The notes: generated by a model not told the origin, from the sequence alone. A stretch of DNA of 64,000 nucleotides from Rhizobium sp. TH2 (GCF_024707525.1 NZ_CP062231.1:1798001-1862000); one strand, 5' to 3'. Shown: positions 8,790 to 20,071, counted from the first letter of the stretch. Numbers and translations are program-made.

Positions 8790-9980
8790 TCAATCGTTCG
8801 CAGTCACCTGAACATTAAGCGTCTTGACCAGGTTGGCCGGATCGCCCATGGCGGCACCCATGATCTGCGGGGCTGCGAGCGGCTGGGCCGGGTTGGCCGA
8901 GACGGTCAGGCTCTTCGGATCGTCGAGATAGGCACCTGCGGCAGCTTCGATCTGCTTCTGCAGGTCGGGCATGTTCATCATGCCGAGCATCATCGGCAGC
9001 ATGCCCTTGAGCGACTGCGCCATCTGCTTGCCGTCCACGCCCTGCTGCTTGCCGGCGAATTCGAGTGCCTTGGCCGTGATGCCGGCGTCGTCGAAGCGGA
9101 CCGAGGCGCCGTTGTAGATCAACTGCTGCATCAGGCCCATCATGGCCATGCCGAGCGCCTGCTGGCCGGCGGCCTTGTCAGGATTGGTCTCGGAAGCCTT
9201 GACCGCATCCTGCATCGCCTTGATGAAATCGAGCGTGTAGCCCGACATCGAGAAATTGATGTCGAGGCGGCCGACATTGTCGAAGTCGAAGGCATATTCG
9301 CTCATTTCGAACTTGCCGTCGGCGACCGTCCACGAGCCCTTCATGGTGACTTCGCCCTTGACGTTCTGCAGCCCGAGTGCGGTGATGGCTTCCTGCGCCT
9401 TCGGATCGGGAGCGGCGGTCATGTCGATATTGACGCCGGAAACGGTGGCGTCGAAATCGAACTTGCTCTGGTCTTCGGCGGCGGTGAGATTGCCTTCGGC
9501 GCCTTCGAACGCGAAAACCTGCTTGCCTTGCGCCGATACGGTGACGGGGCCGACGGCGAAGTTTTCATAGAGCATCATGGAATCGATCGTGCCGGGCTTC
9601 GGCTCGTTCGGGATATAGACGCCGCCGATGCTCATGCCGGTGGCGGTGATCGTCGCGCCTTCCTGCGTGGTGTTGATATCGGAAAATGCGATCTTCTCGA
9701 TCGTGTAGCCTTCGTCGCCTTCTTCGACATTTTCCAGCGTGACATCACCGATCGGGAAGGACTTGCCGTCCGTGCCAGCGGCGCTGACGGTGACGCCTGT
9801 CAGCTTCACATTGGCGCCATCAACGGAGGTCGAAGCAGCCTCGATCTTGCCGCCCTGGACGCTGTAAACCGCGTTGATCTTGGCGAGCACGTCATTGCCG
9901 TCGAGCGCGAAGGCCGAATTTGCAAAGCCGAAAAACGCGGTGCCGGCGAGCAACACGCTGAAGGAGCGGTTCAATTTCAT
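8790..9980 (-). CDS. Exported protein of unknown function (396 aa)
   Basis: A signal peptide (MKLNRSFSVLLAGTAFFGF, cleavage after AFA near residue 26) leads a protein with alternating short beta-strands and many VTVSA/ITATGMS-like repeats, suggesting a beta-rich periplasmic fold. A methionine-rich segment (MLPMMLGMMNM) sits near residue 325. The ATG at 9980 is preceded by AGGG; a longer frame to 10034 adds only hydrophilic residues before the signal peptide. I do not recognise a family. It is convergent with creD. Confidence 0.75.
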   Translation of the reverse strand: MKLNRSFSVLLAGTAFFGFANSAFALDGNDVLAKINAVYSVQGGKIEAASTSVDGANVKLTGVTVSAAGTDGKSFPIGDVTLENVEEGDEGYTIEKIAFSDINTTQEGATITATGMSIGGVYIPNEPKPGTIDSMMLYENFAVGPVTVSAQGKQVFAFEGAEGNLTAAEDQSKFDFDATVSGVNIDMTAAPDPKAQEAITALGLQNVKGEVTMKGSWTVADGKFEMSEYAFDFDNVGRLDINFSMSGYTLDFIKAMQDAVKASETNPDKAAGQQALGMAMMGLMQQLIYNGASVRFDDAGITAKALEFAGKQQGVDGKQMAQSLKGMLPMMLGMMNMPDLQKQIEAAAGAYLDDPKSLTVSANPAQPLAAPQIMGAAMGDPANLVKTLNVQVTAND

Positions 9981-10211
9981 GGGGTGGTCCCTTTCTAAGA
10001 GGTCAGAATTCGGTTGGAATGCATCCACAGGCAAAAACGGTTGATGCGCCGTTTATATTCTCAAGCCAGGCAATATCCCACTGGAATTCAGACTTTTTTT
10101 GGGGAACTCGCGGTTATGGTAACCGCGAGTTCAAGCTTTCCCGAAGTCAGCCAAATGATTCTCGTAACGGGTTTTCGCCACAGCAGATCCCGGCTCTTTT
10201 GGTGCTCACTA

Positions 10212-10610
10212 TCACTTCACATGCAGGATGAATTTCTGGCCCCGGTAGCCGATGGTCTGGTAGTCCGACATGTCGGGCAGGCGATATCCAACTGTAAAGG
10301 TGTCGGTCCCATGAAAGCCGGGAGCCGGCGTATAATAGACGGACATCGCCTTGGTCCGGTTGTTGGTGCAATTCCGTATTTTCCCGGCAGGGACAAATTC
10401 CCACTTGAACGTGATGGTACCGTGTTGGGGCTTTGTCGAAATCGTCATCTTGGGCTTTCCCGCCACAGTGCAGTTCGAGAAGTCGGCAACAGTGAATGCG
10501 TGGATTCTGGTTGTGCGGTTGGCCGGTACGCCGCCCTCCAAAGTGCCGGCGAGCACGCTTGTGGAGATGACGGCAAGAAAGGCTGCGGAAGCGATAGCGA
10601 AAAGACGCAT
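10212..10610 (-). CDS. Small secreted Ig-like protein, paralogue of the next gene (132 aa)
   Basis: A clear signal peptide (MRLFAIASAAFLAVISTSVLA) precedes about 110 mature residues. The C-terminal half has YYTPAPGFHGTDTFTVGY, a pattern typical of bacterial Ig-like/cadherin-like repeats (Y-P-x-GF-GTD-F-Y). Two cysteines (FSNCTV and IRNCTN) could form one disulphide. The neighbouring gene at 10747 encodes a protein with the same plan, so the two arose by duplication. A periplasmic or extracellular role is likely; function unknown. Confidence 0.75.
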   Translation of the reverse strand: MRLFAIASAAFLAVISTSVLAGTLEGGVPANRTTRIHAFTVADFSNCTVAGKPKMTISTKPQHGTITFKWEFVPAGKIRNCTNNRTKAMSVYYTPAPGFHGTDTFTVGYRLPDMSDYQTIGYRGQKFILHVK

Positions 10611-10746
10611 GAGAGGCCCCTGGTGGCATGTTGTTGAGACGGCGGCATGCGGCGTGGTACCGATGCCCGCTATTGGATTGCCGGCGCGCCGCCGTGGGCG
10701 CGCCGATCTGGCCCGGTATGGAATGTCCGGAAAATCGCCACGTGAA

Positions 10747-11154
10747 TTACTTCACGTTGACTTTGATGTTCCAGTGCTTGGAGCCGCCATAGCTGGCACC
10801 GGGCGCCAGACCTGGCACGTTCATGGTGAAGCTGAACTTGTCCGTGCCCCTGTAGCCCTTGTGCGGGGTGTACCAGACCGCCAGTCCCTGTCCGACGTTG
10901 CCCTTGCAGCCGCGGGCATTGCTCATCGGCAGCTTGCGCCACTCGGTCCTGATCGCGCCGTGCTCCGGCTGGCGGTTGACTCTCACGACACCCTTGCCCA
11001 GCGTGTGGCAGCCATAGGCTCGGCTACCGTAGAAGTAGAAAAAGCCCACCTCATTGACGGTGTTGGCCTTCGCGTCGAGCGTTTCGGCCGAAGCCGGCGA
11101 TAAAGTGGAAAGCAGGATCGCCAGTGAAGCGAGAGCCTGAATGATAATGCGCAT
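10747..11154 (-). CDS. Small secreted Ig-like protein, paralogue of the previous gene (135 aa)
   Basis: Signal peptide (MRIIIQALASLAILLSTLS, cleavage after ASA), then a mature domain with cysteines at YGCHTL and RGCKGN, RQPEHGAI, and WYTPHKGYRGTDKFSF near residue 100. These positions match TKPQHGTI, RNCTN and YYTPAPGFHGTDTFTV in the paralogue. Both proteins end in HVK or NVK. The ATG at 11154 follows CAGGGG; the frame extends to 11280, but that extension lacks support. Confidence 0.75.
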   Translation of the reverse strand: MRIIIQALASLAILLSTLSPASAETLDAKANTVNEVGFFYFYGSRAYGCHTLGKGVVRVNRQPEHGAIRTEWRKLPMSNARGCKGNVGQGLAVWYTPHKGYRGTDKFSFTMNVPGLAPGASYGGSKHWNIKVNVK

Positions 11155-11364
11155 GGATGCCCCTGAACTATACTTGCATATGGCGCGTGATGGTTGCGCC
11201 GCTATCGCTGATAGCAGGAAATATATTTGCCATTCAATCCACCCGTGATGATTTTCCAAGTTGCAGTTAATACGTGTCAATTCGGCATCTATCCCGACGG
11301 GCTATCCACAGCGCAATCACGTGGAATCCTTGCCCTTTCCTGCTCGTTTGGCTAAAGCGAATCC

Positions 11365-13614
<2,250 letters not shown>

Positions 13615-13851
13615 TCAGAGCGGGAACCGGCGCTTCTGTTTAGACAGGTCCTGCAAGATCGCCTTAAACGTCGAAGGATTTTGAAATGCGCCCCGCATTC
13701 GTTCTGCCAATTCCGGGTTCACCGGACGTAAAGCGAAGCCATCACCAGTGTCGACGACATCGAAGACATCGCCTTCTTTAAGCCCAATCTCTTCGACCAC
13801 TTCGTCTGGAAACAGGATGCCCAGGGTGTCGTCGTTTTGCGGATTTTCCAT
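13615..13851 (-). CDS. Orphan SpoVT/AbrB-fold (MazE-like) protein, 78 aa
   Basis: The N-terminal half shows the swapped-hairpin AbrB pattern LGILFPDEVVEEIGLKEGD followed by FALRPVN, as in MazE-type antitoxins. The C-terminal half is charged and could be a toxin-binding tail, but no toxin gene is next to it: upstream on the same strand is only spacer, then the EamA exporter. It may be a solitary antitoxin or a regulator. Its stop codon abuts the parC stop (shared TGATCA). SD is weak. Confidence 0.65.
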   Translation of the reverse strand: MENPQNDDTLGILFPDEVVEEIGLKEGDVFDVVDTGDGFALRPVNPELAERMRGAFQNPSTFKAILQDLSKQKRRFPL

Positions 13852-13907
13852 CTTGATCGCTCGGTTACGATGGATATTGGTAAGGTATCACATGCAACTC
13901 GAGGTAA

Positions 13908-14789
13908 TCAATGCAGCGGTATCTCCTCCCGCCGCATCGTGTGCGTCGAGTGCCATACCAGCGCGATGAGAATGATCGCGCCGCCGATCAAGGTCGGCAC
14001 CGGCGGTTCCTCGGTGAAGATCAACCAGACCCAGACCGGGGCCAGCACCGTTTCGAGCAGGTAGACCATGCCGGTTTCGGCGGCCGAGAGGTACTTCGGG
14101 CCGATGGCGAGCGCCCAGAAGGCGAAGGGGGTGAGGAACAGTCCGTTGAGGTAGATCCAGATGGGCACGTCGATCTGGTAGCCGGTGCCCTGGAACATCA
14201 CGATCCCGCCGATAATGGCGGGCAGGATGGCCGCGACCATGGGGGTGAAGCCGAAATCCTGGCGCGAGGCCCGGCTGTAAGTCAGCGCGCCGGCGATCGA
14301 GAGGGCAGAGGCGGCCGTCGCGAGGTCGCCCCAGAAGTGGCCGCTTTCGAGGCCGTTCGCCACGATCATCAGCACGCCCACTGTCATCGCAGCCATGGCG
14401 ACGAAGGTCGCGCGGCGTGGCTTCTCGCCGAGGAACAGCCAGGAAAGCAGAGCGCCGAACATCGGGTTGAAGGCCAGGATGAAGGCGACGTTGGCTGACG
14501 TCGTGTTGAACACGGCCAGCATGAAGAACACGGTCGACGCTGCGTAAAGCATCGCGACGATCACGCCGGGGAAGCCCGGCACGAGCAGCGGTGCCTTGCC
14601 GGTCACCAAGCGGATGACCAAAATGATGAGGATGGCGATCCCGACCGTCAGGATCGAACGCATGAACAGCACCGACCAGATTTCGCCCTCGGCAAGCCTG
14701 AGGACCGGGATATCGAAGGACAGTGCCAGGCCGCCGCAAAAGGTCAGCAAGACGCCCTTCATGTGAGGGGACAATTTTGAAAAGGGCAT
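13908..14789 (-). CDS. DMT-superfamily (EamA) membrane exporter (293 aa)
   Basis: Ten predicted transmembrane helices in two EamA repeats of five. The first repeat ends with AFNPMFGALLSWLFLGEKP (about residues 127-145) and the second with ETVLAPVWVWLIFTEEPP (about residues 245-262), the characteristic repeat ends of the drug/metabolite transporter family. Substrate cannot be assigned. It precedes bpt on the minus strand without a clear terminator between, but the direction is bpt first, with 23 bases between them. Confidence 0.88.
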   Translation of the reverse strand: MPFSKLSPHMKGVLLTFCGGLALSFDIPVLRLAEGEIWSVLFMRSILTVGIAILIILVIRLVTGKAPLLVPGFPGVIVAMLYAASTVFFMLAVFNTTSANVAFILAFNPMFGALLSWLFLGEKPRRATFVAMAAMTVGVLMIVANGLESGHFWGDLATAASALSIAGALTYSRASRQDFGFTPMVAAILPAIIGGIVMFQGTGYQIDVPIWIYLNGLFLTPFAFWALAIGPKYLSAAETGMVYLLETVLAPVWVWLIFTEEPPVPTLIGGAIILIALVWHSTHTMRREEIPLH

Positions 14790-14812
14790 GATGCGGGAAT
14801 CCGCGAAAGGAA

Positions 14813-15571
14813 TTATTCGGCAGGTGGGGTGTAGCGGGTCCAGCCCTGCATGAGAAGATGCTCCTGCGGCAGGAAGCGGGTCTTATACGTCATCTTCCGC
14901 GAACCCTCGACCCAATAGCCGAGATAGACATGCGGCAGGCCCTTGGCCTTCGCGCGGCGGATATGGTCAAGAATCATGAAGGTGCCGAGCGAGCGGTCGG
15001 TCAGCGATGGATCGTAATAGGAATAGACCATGGAGAGGCCGTCGGCCATCGAATCGGTAAGCGCCACCGCAACCAGCCTTCCGGCCGGTTTTTCGGCGAT
15101 GCCGTCACCTTCCTCGCGTATCCGGTATTCGATGACCTTGGTGTTCACATGCGTGTCCTCGATCATCATTGCATAATCGAGCACGGTCATGTCGGACATG
15201 CCGCCCTTCTGGTGGCGGCTGTCGAGATATTGCCGGAACAGCGCGAACTGTTCGGTCGAGGGTTCGGCGGGATATTCCTTGGCCAGCAGGTCGGCATTGC
15301 CGGCGACCGCCCGCTTCATCGATTTTGTCGGCTCGAACTCGTCGATGATGATGCGGACCGAGACGCAGGCGCGGCAGTTCTCGCAAGCCGGACGATAGGC
15401 GATGTTCTGCGACCGGCGGAACCCGCCCTGGGTGAGGATATCGTTCATCTCCGGCGCGCGCTGGCCGACGAGATGCGTGAAGACCTTGCGCTCGGTCTGG
15501 CCCGGCAGATAGGGGCACGGCGCGGGGGCCGTCATGAAAAACTGCGGCGAAGGGTGGACCTGCGTATTCAT
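14813..15571 (-). CDS. bpt: Aspartate/glutamate leucyltransferase (252 aa)
   Basis: Cytoplasmic aminoacyl-tRNA-protein transferase of the Bpt type, which adds Leu (or Arg in related enzymes) to proteins that start with Asp or Glu and so marks them for the N-end-rule pathway. Visible family marks: the N-terminal [16 protein letters not shown] block, the cysteine pattern ACENCRAC near residue 60, and the GNAT-like C-terminal region with [19 protein letters not shown] and [15 protein letters not shown]. Length is normal for rhizobial homologues. Confidence 0.93.
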   Translation of the reverse strand: MNTQVHPSPQFFMTAPAPCPYLPGQTERKVFTHLVGQRAPEMNDILTQGGFRRSQNIAYRPACENCRACVSVRIIIDEFEPTKSMKRAVAGNADLLAKEYPAEPSTEQFALFRQYLDSRHQKGGMSDMTVLDYAMMIEDTHVNTKVIEYRIREEGDGIAEKPAGRLVAVALTDSMADGLSMVYSYYDPSLTDRSLGTFMILDHIRRAKAKGLPHVYLGYWVEGSRKMTYKTRFLPQEHLLMQGWTRYTPPAE

Positions 15572-15659
15572 TCTCTAGAGAGATTCTCTCGCCATTGGCT
15601 ATTCGACCAAGCATGGCGAAAGATTATGAAACGTCAATCCCGGATTATTACGATGGTTT

Positions 15660-16124
15660 CTATCGATACGTCGCACTGGCGCGCATCATGCAGGTGCCGA
15701 GCAGCATGTCGTGGATCAGCCGCTTGCGCGAGGTGAACAGGCCGGCCAGCAGCAGGAACGGCGTCAACAGCGAGTTGATCACCCAGAAGGCGATGACATG
15801 GACGACGGCGATCGAAAAATCGATGCGGCGGCCATCGTCGCGCTCCATCGTCAGGTCCATCACCTGCATGCCGGGCGTCGCCTGACGTTCGGAGCTTAGC
15901 GTCAGCGCAAAATAGAGACCCGCGACGATGAAGAAGGAGACCGGATAGAGCATGAAGCCCAGGCCGAGCGTCAGGATCGAGAAGAAGAACAGGATCACCC
16001 AGGCCGGCACCAGCAGCACCGCGATCAGCATGTAGTCGATGACGAATGCCAGGACGCGTCGCGTCAGCACGCCGTCGAAGGCATGGTCGAGATTTTGCCC
16101 GTCCTGTTGATATGTATCAGTCAT
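15660..16124 (-). CDS. RDD-family membrane protein (154 aa)
   Basis: Integral membrane protein with the RDD signature at its start (RVLAFVIDYMLIA, where Arg/Asp marks the first helix) and three to four helices, ending near SRKRLIHDMLLGT, another family hallmark. RDD proteins have been linked to ion or small-molecule transport, but no substrate can be given. Start is uncertain: ATG at 16124 (GGGA eight bases upstream) is chosen over ATG 16133 or GTG 16148. Confidence 0.85.
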   Translation of the reverse strand: MTDTYQQDGQNLDHAFDGVLTRRVLAFVIDYMLIAVLLVPAWVILFFFSILTLGLGFMLYPVSFFIVAGLYFALTLSSERQATPGMQVMDLTMERDDGRRIDFSIAVVHVIAFWVINSLLTPFLLLAGLFTSRKRLIHDMLLGTCMMRASATYR

Positions 16125-16213
16125 CGCAGTCATCCCATTGCCAAACACTCGACTGAGAGATGGACATTGAAGCGCGCCGGCGCAAGAGTTTGGCGAATTT
16201 CGTTCGCGGTTTA

Positions 16214-16384
16214 TTAGCGCAGATGAATCTTCGCGAAGGCGTCGGGGTCTACGCCAAGAGTGCGAAGGTCACGCGAACGGGGCTGGTGGCCGCTTTCGGC
16301 TGCTGCGGCGGCCGCGACTGCCGCGCCAAACACGGTGAGGGCACGGCCAAGGTAGTTTGAAGTCCTGGATTGGATGCGGGACAT
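16214..16384 (-). CDS. Alanine-rich 56-residue protein
   Basis: A short gene below the usual ORF cut-off, supported by a strong GGAG ribosome site seven bases before the ATG and by a plausible protein: a positively charged N-terminus (MSRIQSRTSNYLGR), a small hydrophobic alanine-rich helix (ALTVFGAAVAAAAAAE), then a hydrophilic tail RSRDLRTLGVDPDAFAKI. The tail pattern (L-x-x-LG-hydrophobic-D/A-x-x-F-x-x-I) recalls very small conserved proteins in rhizobial genomes. Function unknown; one short membrane-facing helix is possible. Confidence 0.6.
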   Translation of the reverse strand: MSRIQSRTSNYLGRALTVFGAAVAAAAAAESGHQPRSRDLRTLGVDPDAFAKIHLR

Positions 16385-16536
16385 CGGGATTCTCCGTTGT
16401 TAATTCTGCATCCAAAGTTGGTGTGGCAGCGTCGATGCTGCAACGCACAATTCAACATTCCTCATATGCAAAAGGCGCCGTCCTCAAGCCGACTATGTCG
16501 GAAAGGGTTCCGAACGCCCGGGAAGCGGAGTTGCGA

Positions 16537-17550
16537 TCAGCGCTTTGCAAGCAGCCTTGCCACATCCATGGCGAAATAGGTCAGGATACCGTCGCAGCCG
16601 GCACGCTTGAAAGACAGCAACTGTTCGAGCATCACCCGTTCGCCGTCGATCCAGCCCTGGGCTGCGGCGGCTTTCACCATCGTATATTCGCCCGACACCT
16701 GGTAGGCGAAAACAGGCAGGCCGAACTCCTGCTTGATGCGCCAGCAGATATCGAGATAGGGCAGGCCTGGCTTGACCATCAGCATGTCGGCGCCTTCCTC
16801 GACATCGAGCGCGGCATCGCGCAGCGCCTCGGTGCCGTTGGCGGGGTCGATGTAATAGGTCTTCTTGTCGCCCCGCAGCAGGCCGCTGGTCGAGATCGCC
16901 TCGCGATAAGGTCCGTAATGAGCGGATGCGAATTTCGTCGCATAGGACATGATGCCGACATCCTGATGCCCGGCCGCATCCAGCGCCCGGCGGATCGCGC
17001 CGACCCGGCCGTCCATCATGTCGGAAGGCGCGATGATGTCGGAACCCGCGTCTGCCTGCATGACGGCCGCGCGGGAAATCGCATCCACCGTTTCGTCGTT
17101 GACGATGATGCCGCCGCGCAGGATGCCGTCATGGCCGTGGCTTGTGAACGGATCGAGCGCCACATCGGTGATGATGCCGATCCCGGGCACCGCCTTCTTG
17201 ATCGCCCGGGTCGCCTCGTTGATCAGGTTGTTCTCGACCAGCGAATGTGAGCCCGTCTCGTCGCGCAGCGATAGATCCTCGTTGGGGAAGGTGGCAAGGG
17301 CAGGAATGCCGAGATCGGCCGCTTGCTTCGCCGCTTCGACAGCCTTGTCCACGCTCATGCGGTTGACGCCGGGCATGGCCGGGATCGGCTCGATGATACC
17401 CGAGCCCGCGACAAGGAAGATCGGCCAGATCAGGTCATCCACCGTCAACTGGTTCTCGCGCACCATGCGCCGTGTCCAGTCGGCCTTGCGGTTGCGCCGC
17501 ATGCGGCGGTGGCCGGTTATGTGGTCCACGAGATGGGTTTTGTCGGTCAT
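16537..17550 (-). CDS. hemB: Porphobilinogen synthase (5-aminolevulinate dehydratase), 337 aa
   Basis: Condenses two 5-aminolevulinate molecules to porphobilinogen in haem biosynthesis. The two Schiff-base lysine regions are visible (HYGPYREA with downstream Lys, and MVKPGLPYLD). In the metal-site segment, residues 129-142 read DVALDPFTSHGHDG; the zinc enzyme has cysteines at the positions that are Ala, Asp and Asp here, so this is the magnesium-dependent type seen in Bradyrhizobium (family knowledge plus what is seen). ATG 17550 follows AGGACGAGCAGG. Confidence 0.95.
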   Translation of the reverse strand: MTDKTHLVDHITGHRRMRRNRKADWTRRMVRENQLTVDDLIWPIFLVAGSGIIEPIPAMPGVNRMSVDKAVEAAKQAADLGIPALATFPNEDLSLRDETGSHSLVENNLINEATRAIKKAVPGIGIITDVALDPFTSHGHDGILRGGIIVNDETVDAISRAAVMQADAGSDIIAPSDMMDGRVGAIRRALDAAGHQDVGIMSYATKFASAHYGPYREAISTSGLLRGDKKTYYIDPANGTEALRDAALDVEEGADMLMVKPGLPYLDICWRIKQEFGLPVFAYQVSGEYTMVKAAAAQGWIDGERVMLEQLLSFKRAGCDGILTYFAMDVARLLAKR

Positions 17551-17715
17551 CCTGCTCGTCCTTCGATCGATCCGGGGCCGGATTAGCATGCGCCGAGGCA
17601 AAAGGAAAAGGGATTGCCGGGCGGGGGAGGGCGGCGGATCGTCCCATTATTGGATTGCAGGCAGGATTTCCGCCCAAGACTGTTCATCGGAGTTTCGATC
17701 GGCTAGAAACGCGAT

Positions 17716-18153
17716 ATGACCGATACCGAGACATTGCCGCGGGCGACTTTCTTCCTGCCGGAACTGCTGATGACGATCTTCATGCGCATGGTGGCGGTGG
17801 CCTGCCTGTGGTTCGCGCTCGACACGTGGTCGGATCTGATCGGCTACGGCTCGAACGGCATATTGCGCTTCGATCTCCTGGACACCGACATGCAGGCGGC
17901 GGCGGCGGCACTTTCGGTGCTCTACCCGGTGGCAGCCATAGGCCTGTGGCTCAAGGGCTCCTGGGGGCCAGTGGTCTGGACGGTGACGGCGGCGGTGGAA
18001 GTTGCACGCCACGAGAGCTTTCCGGGCATCTTCGGAACCTCGGGTCCGACGCTGCTGATGATCGCCTCGACGGTCGCCCTCTACGTGGCGCTCAGGGTCA
18101 CATTGTGGCTCAAAAAGCCGGTCAAGGCAGGCCCGAAATTCGCAGCCAGGTAA
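17716..18153 (+). CDS. DUF6163-family membrane protein (145 aa)
   Basis: Four predicted helices: FMRMVAVACLWFALDTW, a middle AAALSVLYPVAAIGLWL, a WTVTAAVEV segment and a C-terminal LLMIASTVALYVALRVTLW. This matches the small rhizobial membrane proteins encoded directly upstream of ldtR, which I know as DUF6163. Role unknown; the constant neighbour suggests envelope-related work with the ldtR regulon (inference). Gap to ldtR is 147 bases. Confidence 0.8.
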   Translation: MTDTETLPRATFFLPELLMTIFMRMVAVACLWFALDTWSDLIGYGSNGILRFDLLDTDMQAAAAALSVLYPVAAIGLWLKGSWGPVVWTVTAAVEVARHESFPGIFGTSGPTLLMIASTVALYVALRVTLWLKKPVKAGPKFAAR

Positions 18154-18300
18154 CGGCTTGTTGACCAAGACAGATGGAATGAAAGCAGTAAGAGCCTGTT
18201 AATCCTATGATTTAAGTAGAATTTTAGAGGCACGCGGTAATTTGCATCACATAAGGCGGACAGAAAAAACAAGACCGCCGTTAAACAGTGAGGCAGAAAA

Positions 18301-18810
18301 ATGAACGCGAAGCTCAAGGCCCCAGTCCAGGCGATCGATCCCTCCGAGCAGGTCATCCACAATCTCTATCTCGAAAGCGTGCATCTGGTCGAGCGGCTGC
18401 ACCGCCGTCTCCTCGATGTCATCAAGGACGAGTTCGACCGCCAGGGCCGCGACGACATCAACGCCGTGCAGGCGCTGCTCCTCTTCAACATCGGCTCTTC
18501 CGAACTGACCGCCGGCGAACTGCGCTCGCGCGGTTACTACATGGGCTCGAACGTGTCCTATAATGTCAAGAAGCTGGTCGACCTCGGCTTCATCAACCAC
18601 GCCCGCTCGCGCATCGACCGCCGCTCGGTCCGCATCTCGCTGACCGACAAGGGCCAGGACGTCGCCGAAACGGTGGCAAAACTCTACCAGCGCCATGTCG
18701 GCTCGATCCACAAGGTCGGCGGCATCGGCACCGACGAATTCGGCCAGATGAACAAGCTGCTGCAGAGATTGGATCGGTTCTGGAACGACCAGATTTTGTA
18801 TCGGCTCTAA
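18301..18810 (+). CDS. ldtR: MarR-family winged-helix regulator LdtR (169 aa)
   Basis: A MarR-type dimeric DNA-binding protein. The helix-turn-helix region is INAVQALLLFNIGSSELTAGEL and the wing contains FINHARSRIDRRSVRISLTDKG, ending in a C-terminal dimerisation helix (RLDRFWNDQILYRL). The sequence pattern is that of LdtR from Liberibacter and Sinorhizobium, which controls an L,D-transpeptidase gene and stress tolerance (family knowledge). Here the YcbB-like transpeptidase begins 2.5 kb downstream on the same strand. No clear binding site could be picked by eye. Confidence 0.92.
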   Translation: MNAKLKAPVQAIDPSEQVIHNLYLESVHLVERLHRRLLDVIKDEFDRQGRDDINAVQALLLFNIGSSELTAGELRSRGYYMGSNVSYNVKKLVDLGFINHARSRIDRRSVRISLTDKGQDVAETVAKLYQRHVGSIHKVGGIGTDEFGQMNKLLQRLDRFWNDQILYRL

Positions 18811-18933
18811 TCGGCTAGGCAGGCCGGACTGCATTTCCTCCAGTCATGCAGGACAGATGAAATGCGACGTGGCAAAAGCTGCGTCGCGTTTCTCGTGTTT
18901 CGATCTCGATCTCGATCGGCCATTACCCCCCGA

Positions 18934-19167
18934 TCAGCGCGGCAGCAGCTTCCGTCCGGCATTGCGGATCGTGATCATCGCATCCGCACCCTGGCCGACA
19001 AGCCCGGCGGCCATGGCGCCTTCGAGGGCTTCGGTGTAATCCTTGCCTTCGAGCAGATGCTTCCTCGCATAGCTTTCGACTGCGCCGCGCGTCGCGGTCG
19101 GCGAAACGCCGTACCTGTTGCTGTGGAATGCATTGAGGATGATTTGGTACTTTTCTTCTGGCTTCAT
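18934..19167 (-). CDS. 77-residue protein of unknown function
   Basis: Small soluble protein starting MKPEEKYQIILNAFHSNRY, with AGLVGQGADAMITIRNAGRKLLPR at the C-terminus, and mainly helical in appearance. The frame extends to 19329, but AGAGAGACC before ATG 19167 supports the shorter form. No family recognised. It is antisense to nothing else real and stands between ldtR and a coiled-coil membrane gene. Confidence 0.65.
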   Translation of the reverse strand: MKPEEKYQIILNAFHSNRYGVSPTATRGAVESYARKHLLEGKDYTEALEGAMAAGLVGQGADAMITIRNAGRKLLPR

Positions 19168-19362
19168 GGTCTCTCTCTGAATTGCTAAGGCCGTGCTATC
19201 AGTAAGCGGGCCGGTTTCATAGGGTCCTTGTGGAAATCGGACGGGCTGTGGGCCATGCGCGGCGAATTTCGTCTCTCCATACCTGCCGACTGTCCATTGA
19301 CTTCCATCCCTCCAAGCCCAACATATCACTCGTGGTCGGAAGGTTTTGAAAGGTCAGGTCAG

Positions 19363-19719
19363 ATGTTGTTATTCGTTCTCGGTGCATGCGCGATAGCGCT
19401 GACTTTTGCCGCGATCAACCTGATGGCCGCCAAGAAGCGCCTCGTCGACCAGCAGATCGACCGGATCATCGCGCAGAAGCTGGTGACGCAGCGGGACGAG
19501 ATGACCGTCGAGATTCTCGATCTCCGCGAGGCCAACGGCGTCATGCGCAACCTCCTGATGGATATTGCCGAGAACGAGGCGACGGCCAAGGTCGTCAACG
19601 ACCTGCCCGAGGACGTGATGACCCGCATCGCCACCAACCGCGCCGCCCGCCGCCGGGAATTGCTGGCGGAGGTCGATGCCGTGCTGCGGTCCGACGAGAT
19701 GACCGACGCCAGCATGTAG
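19363..19719 (+). CDS. Membrane-anchored coiled-coil protein (118 aa)
   Basis: One N-terminal transmembrane helix (MLLFVLGACAIALTFAAINL) is followed by a long charged helix rich in heptad leucine/isoleucine spacing (VDQQIDRIIAQKLVTQRDEM onwards), likely a coiled coil in the cytoplasm. ATG 19363 follows AGGTCAG; the upstream extension to 19228 is not membrane-like or conserved-looking. No family recognised. Confidence 0.7.
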   Translation: MLLFVLGACAIALTFAAINLMAAKKRLVDQQIDRIIAQKLVTQRDEMTVEILDLREANGVMRNLLMDIAENEATAKVVNDLPEDVMTRIATNRAARRRELLAEVDAVLRSDEMTDASM

Positions 19720-19780
19720 GTCTCGCGTCCGGTAGGATTTTATGCTACTTCTCGCAGTATGAGAAATGGAGGCAAAATCC

Positions 19781-20071
19781 ATGCAGGCTGCTGAAAAAAT
19801 CTCGATCACGATGACGCCTGAAATGTTGCGCTCGATCCGCGAGAGCGTCGATGCTGGCGAATATGCCTCCACGAGCGAAGTAATCCGGCACGCGATGCGG
19901 CTTTGGCAGCGGGATCGGGATGAGCATGCGGAAACGCTTGCGATGATGAAGAGACGCATCCGAAAGTCGCTCGATGATCCTCGTCCTGATCTAACCGAGG
20001 AAGAGGCGGAGGCCGCGATCGAAGCGATGTTCGAGAGAGTGGATCGGGAACTCGACAATGCGTCGTCTTAG
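19781..20071 (+). CDS. ParD-type (CopG/RHH) antitoxin (96 aa)
   Basis: An N-terminal ribbon-helix-helix DNA-binding domain is seen in ISITMTPEMLRSIRESVDAGEYASTSEVIRHAMRLW, the standard ParD pattern, followed by a charged toxin-binding tail rich in Glu (EEEAEAAIEAMFERVD). GGAGG lies eight bases before ATG 19781. Its last codons overlap the start of the ParE toxin frame (ATG at 20058), the usual translational coupling. The toxin is broken, so this antitoxin may now be an orphan, still able to bind its own promoter. Confidence 0.85.
   Translation: MQAAEKISITMTPEMLRSIRESVDAGEYASTSEVIRHAMRLWQRDRDEHAETLAMMKRRIRKSLDDPRPDLTEEEAEAAIEAMFERVDRELDNASS

Noticed and set aside
8337..9998. 553-residue open frame on the plus strand
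   Set aside because: It is antisense to the exported protein at 8790-9980 and overlaps the end of creD; shadow.
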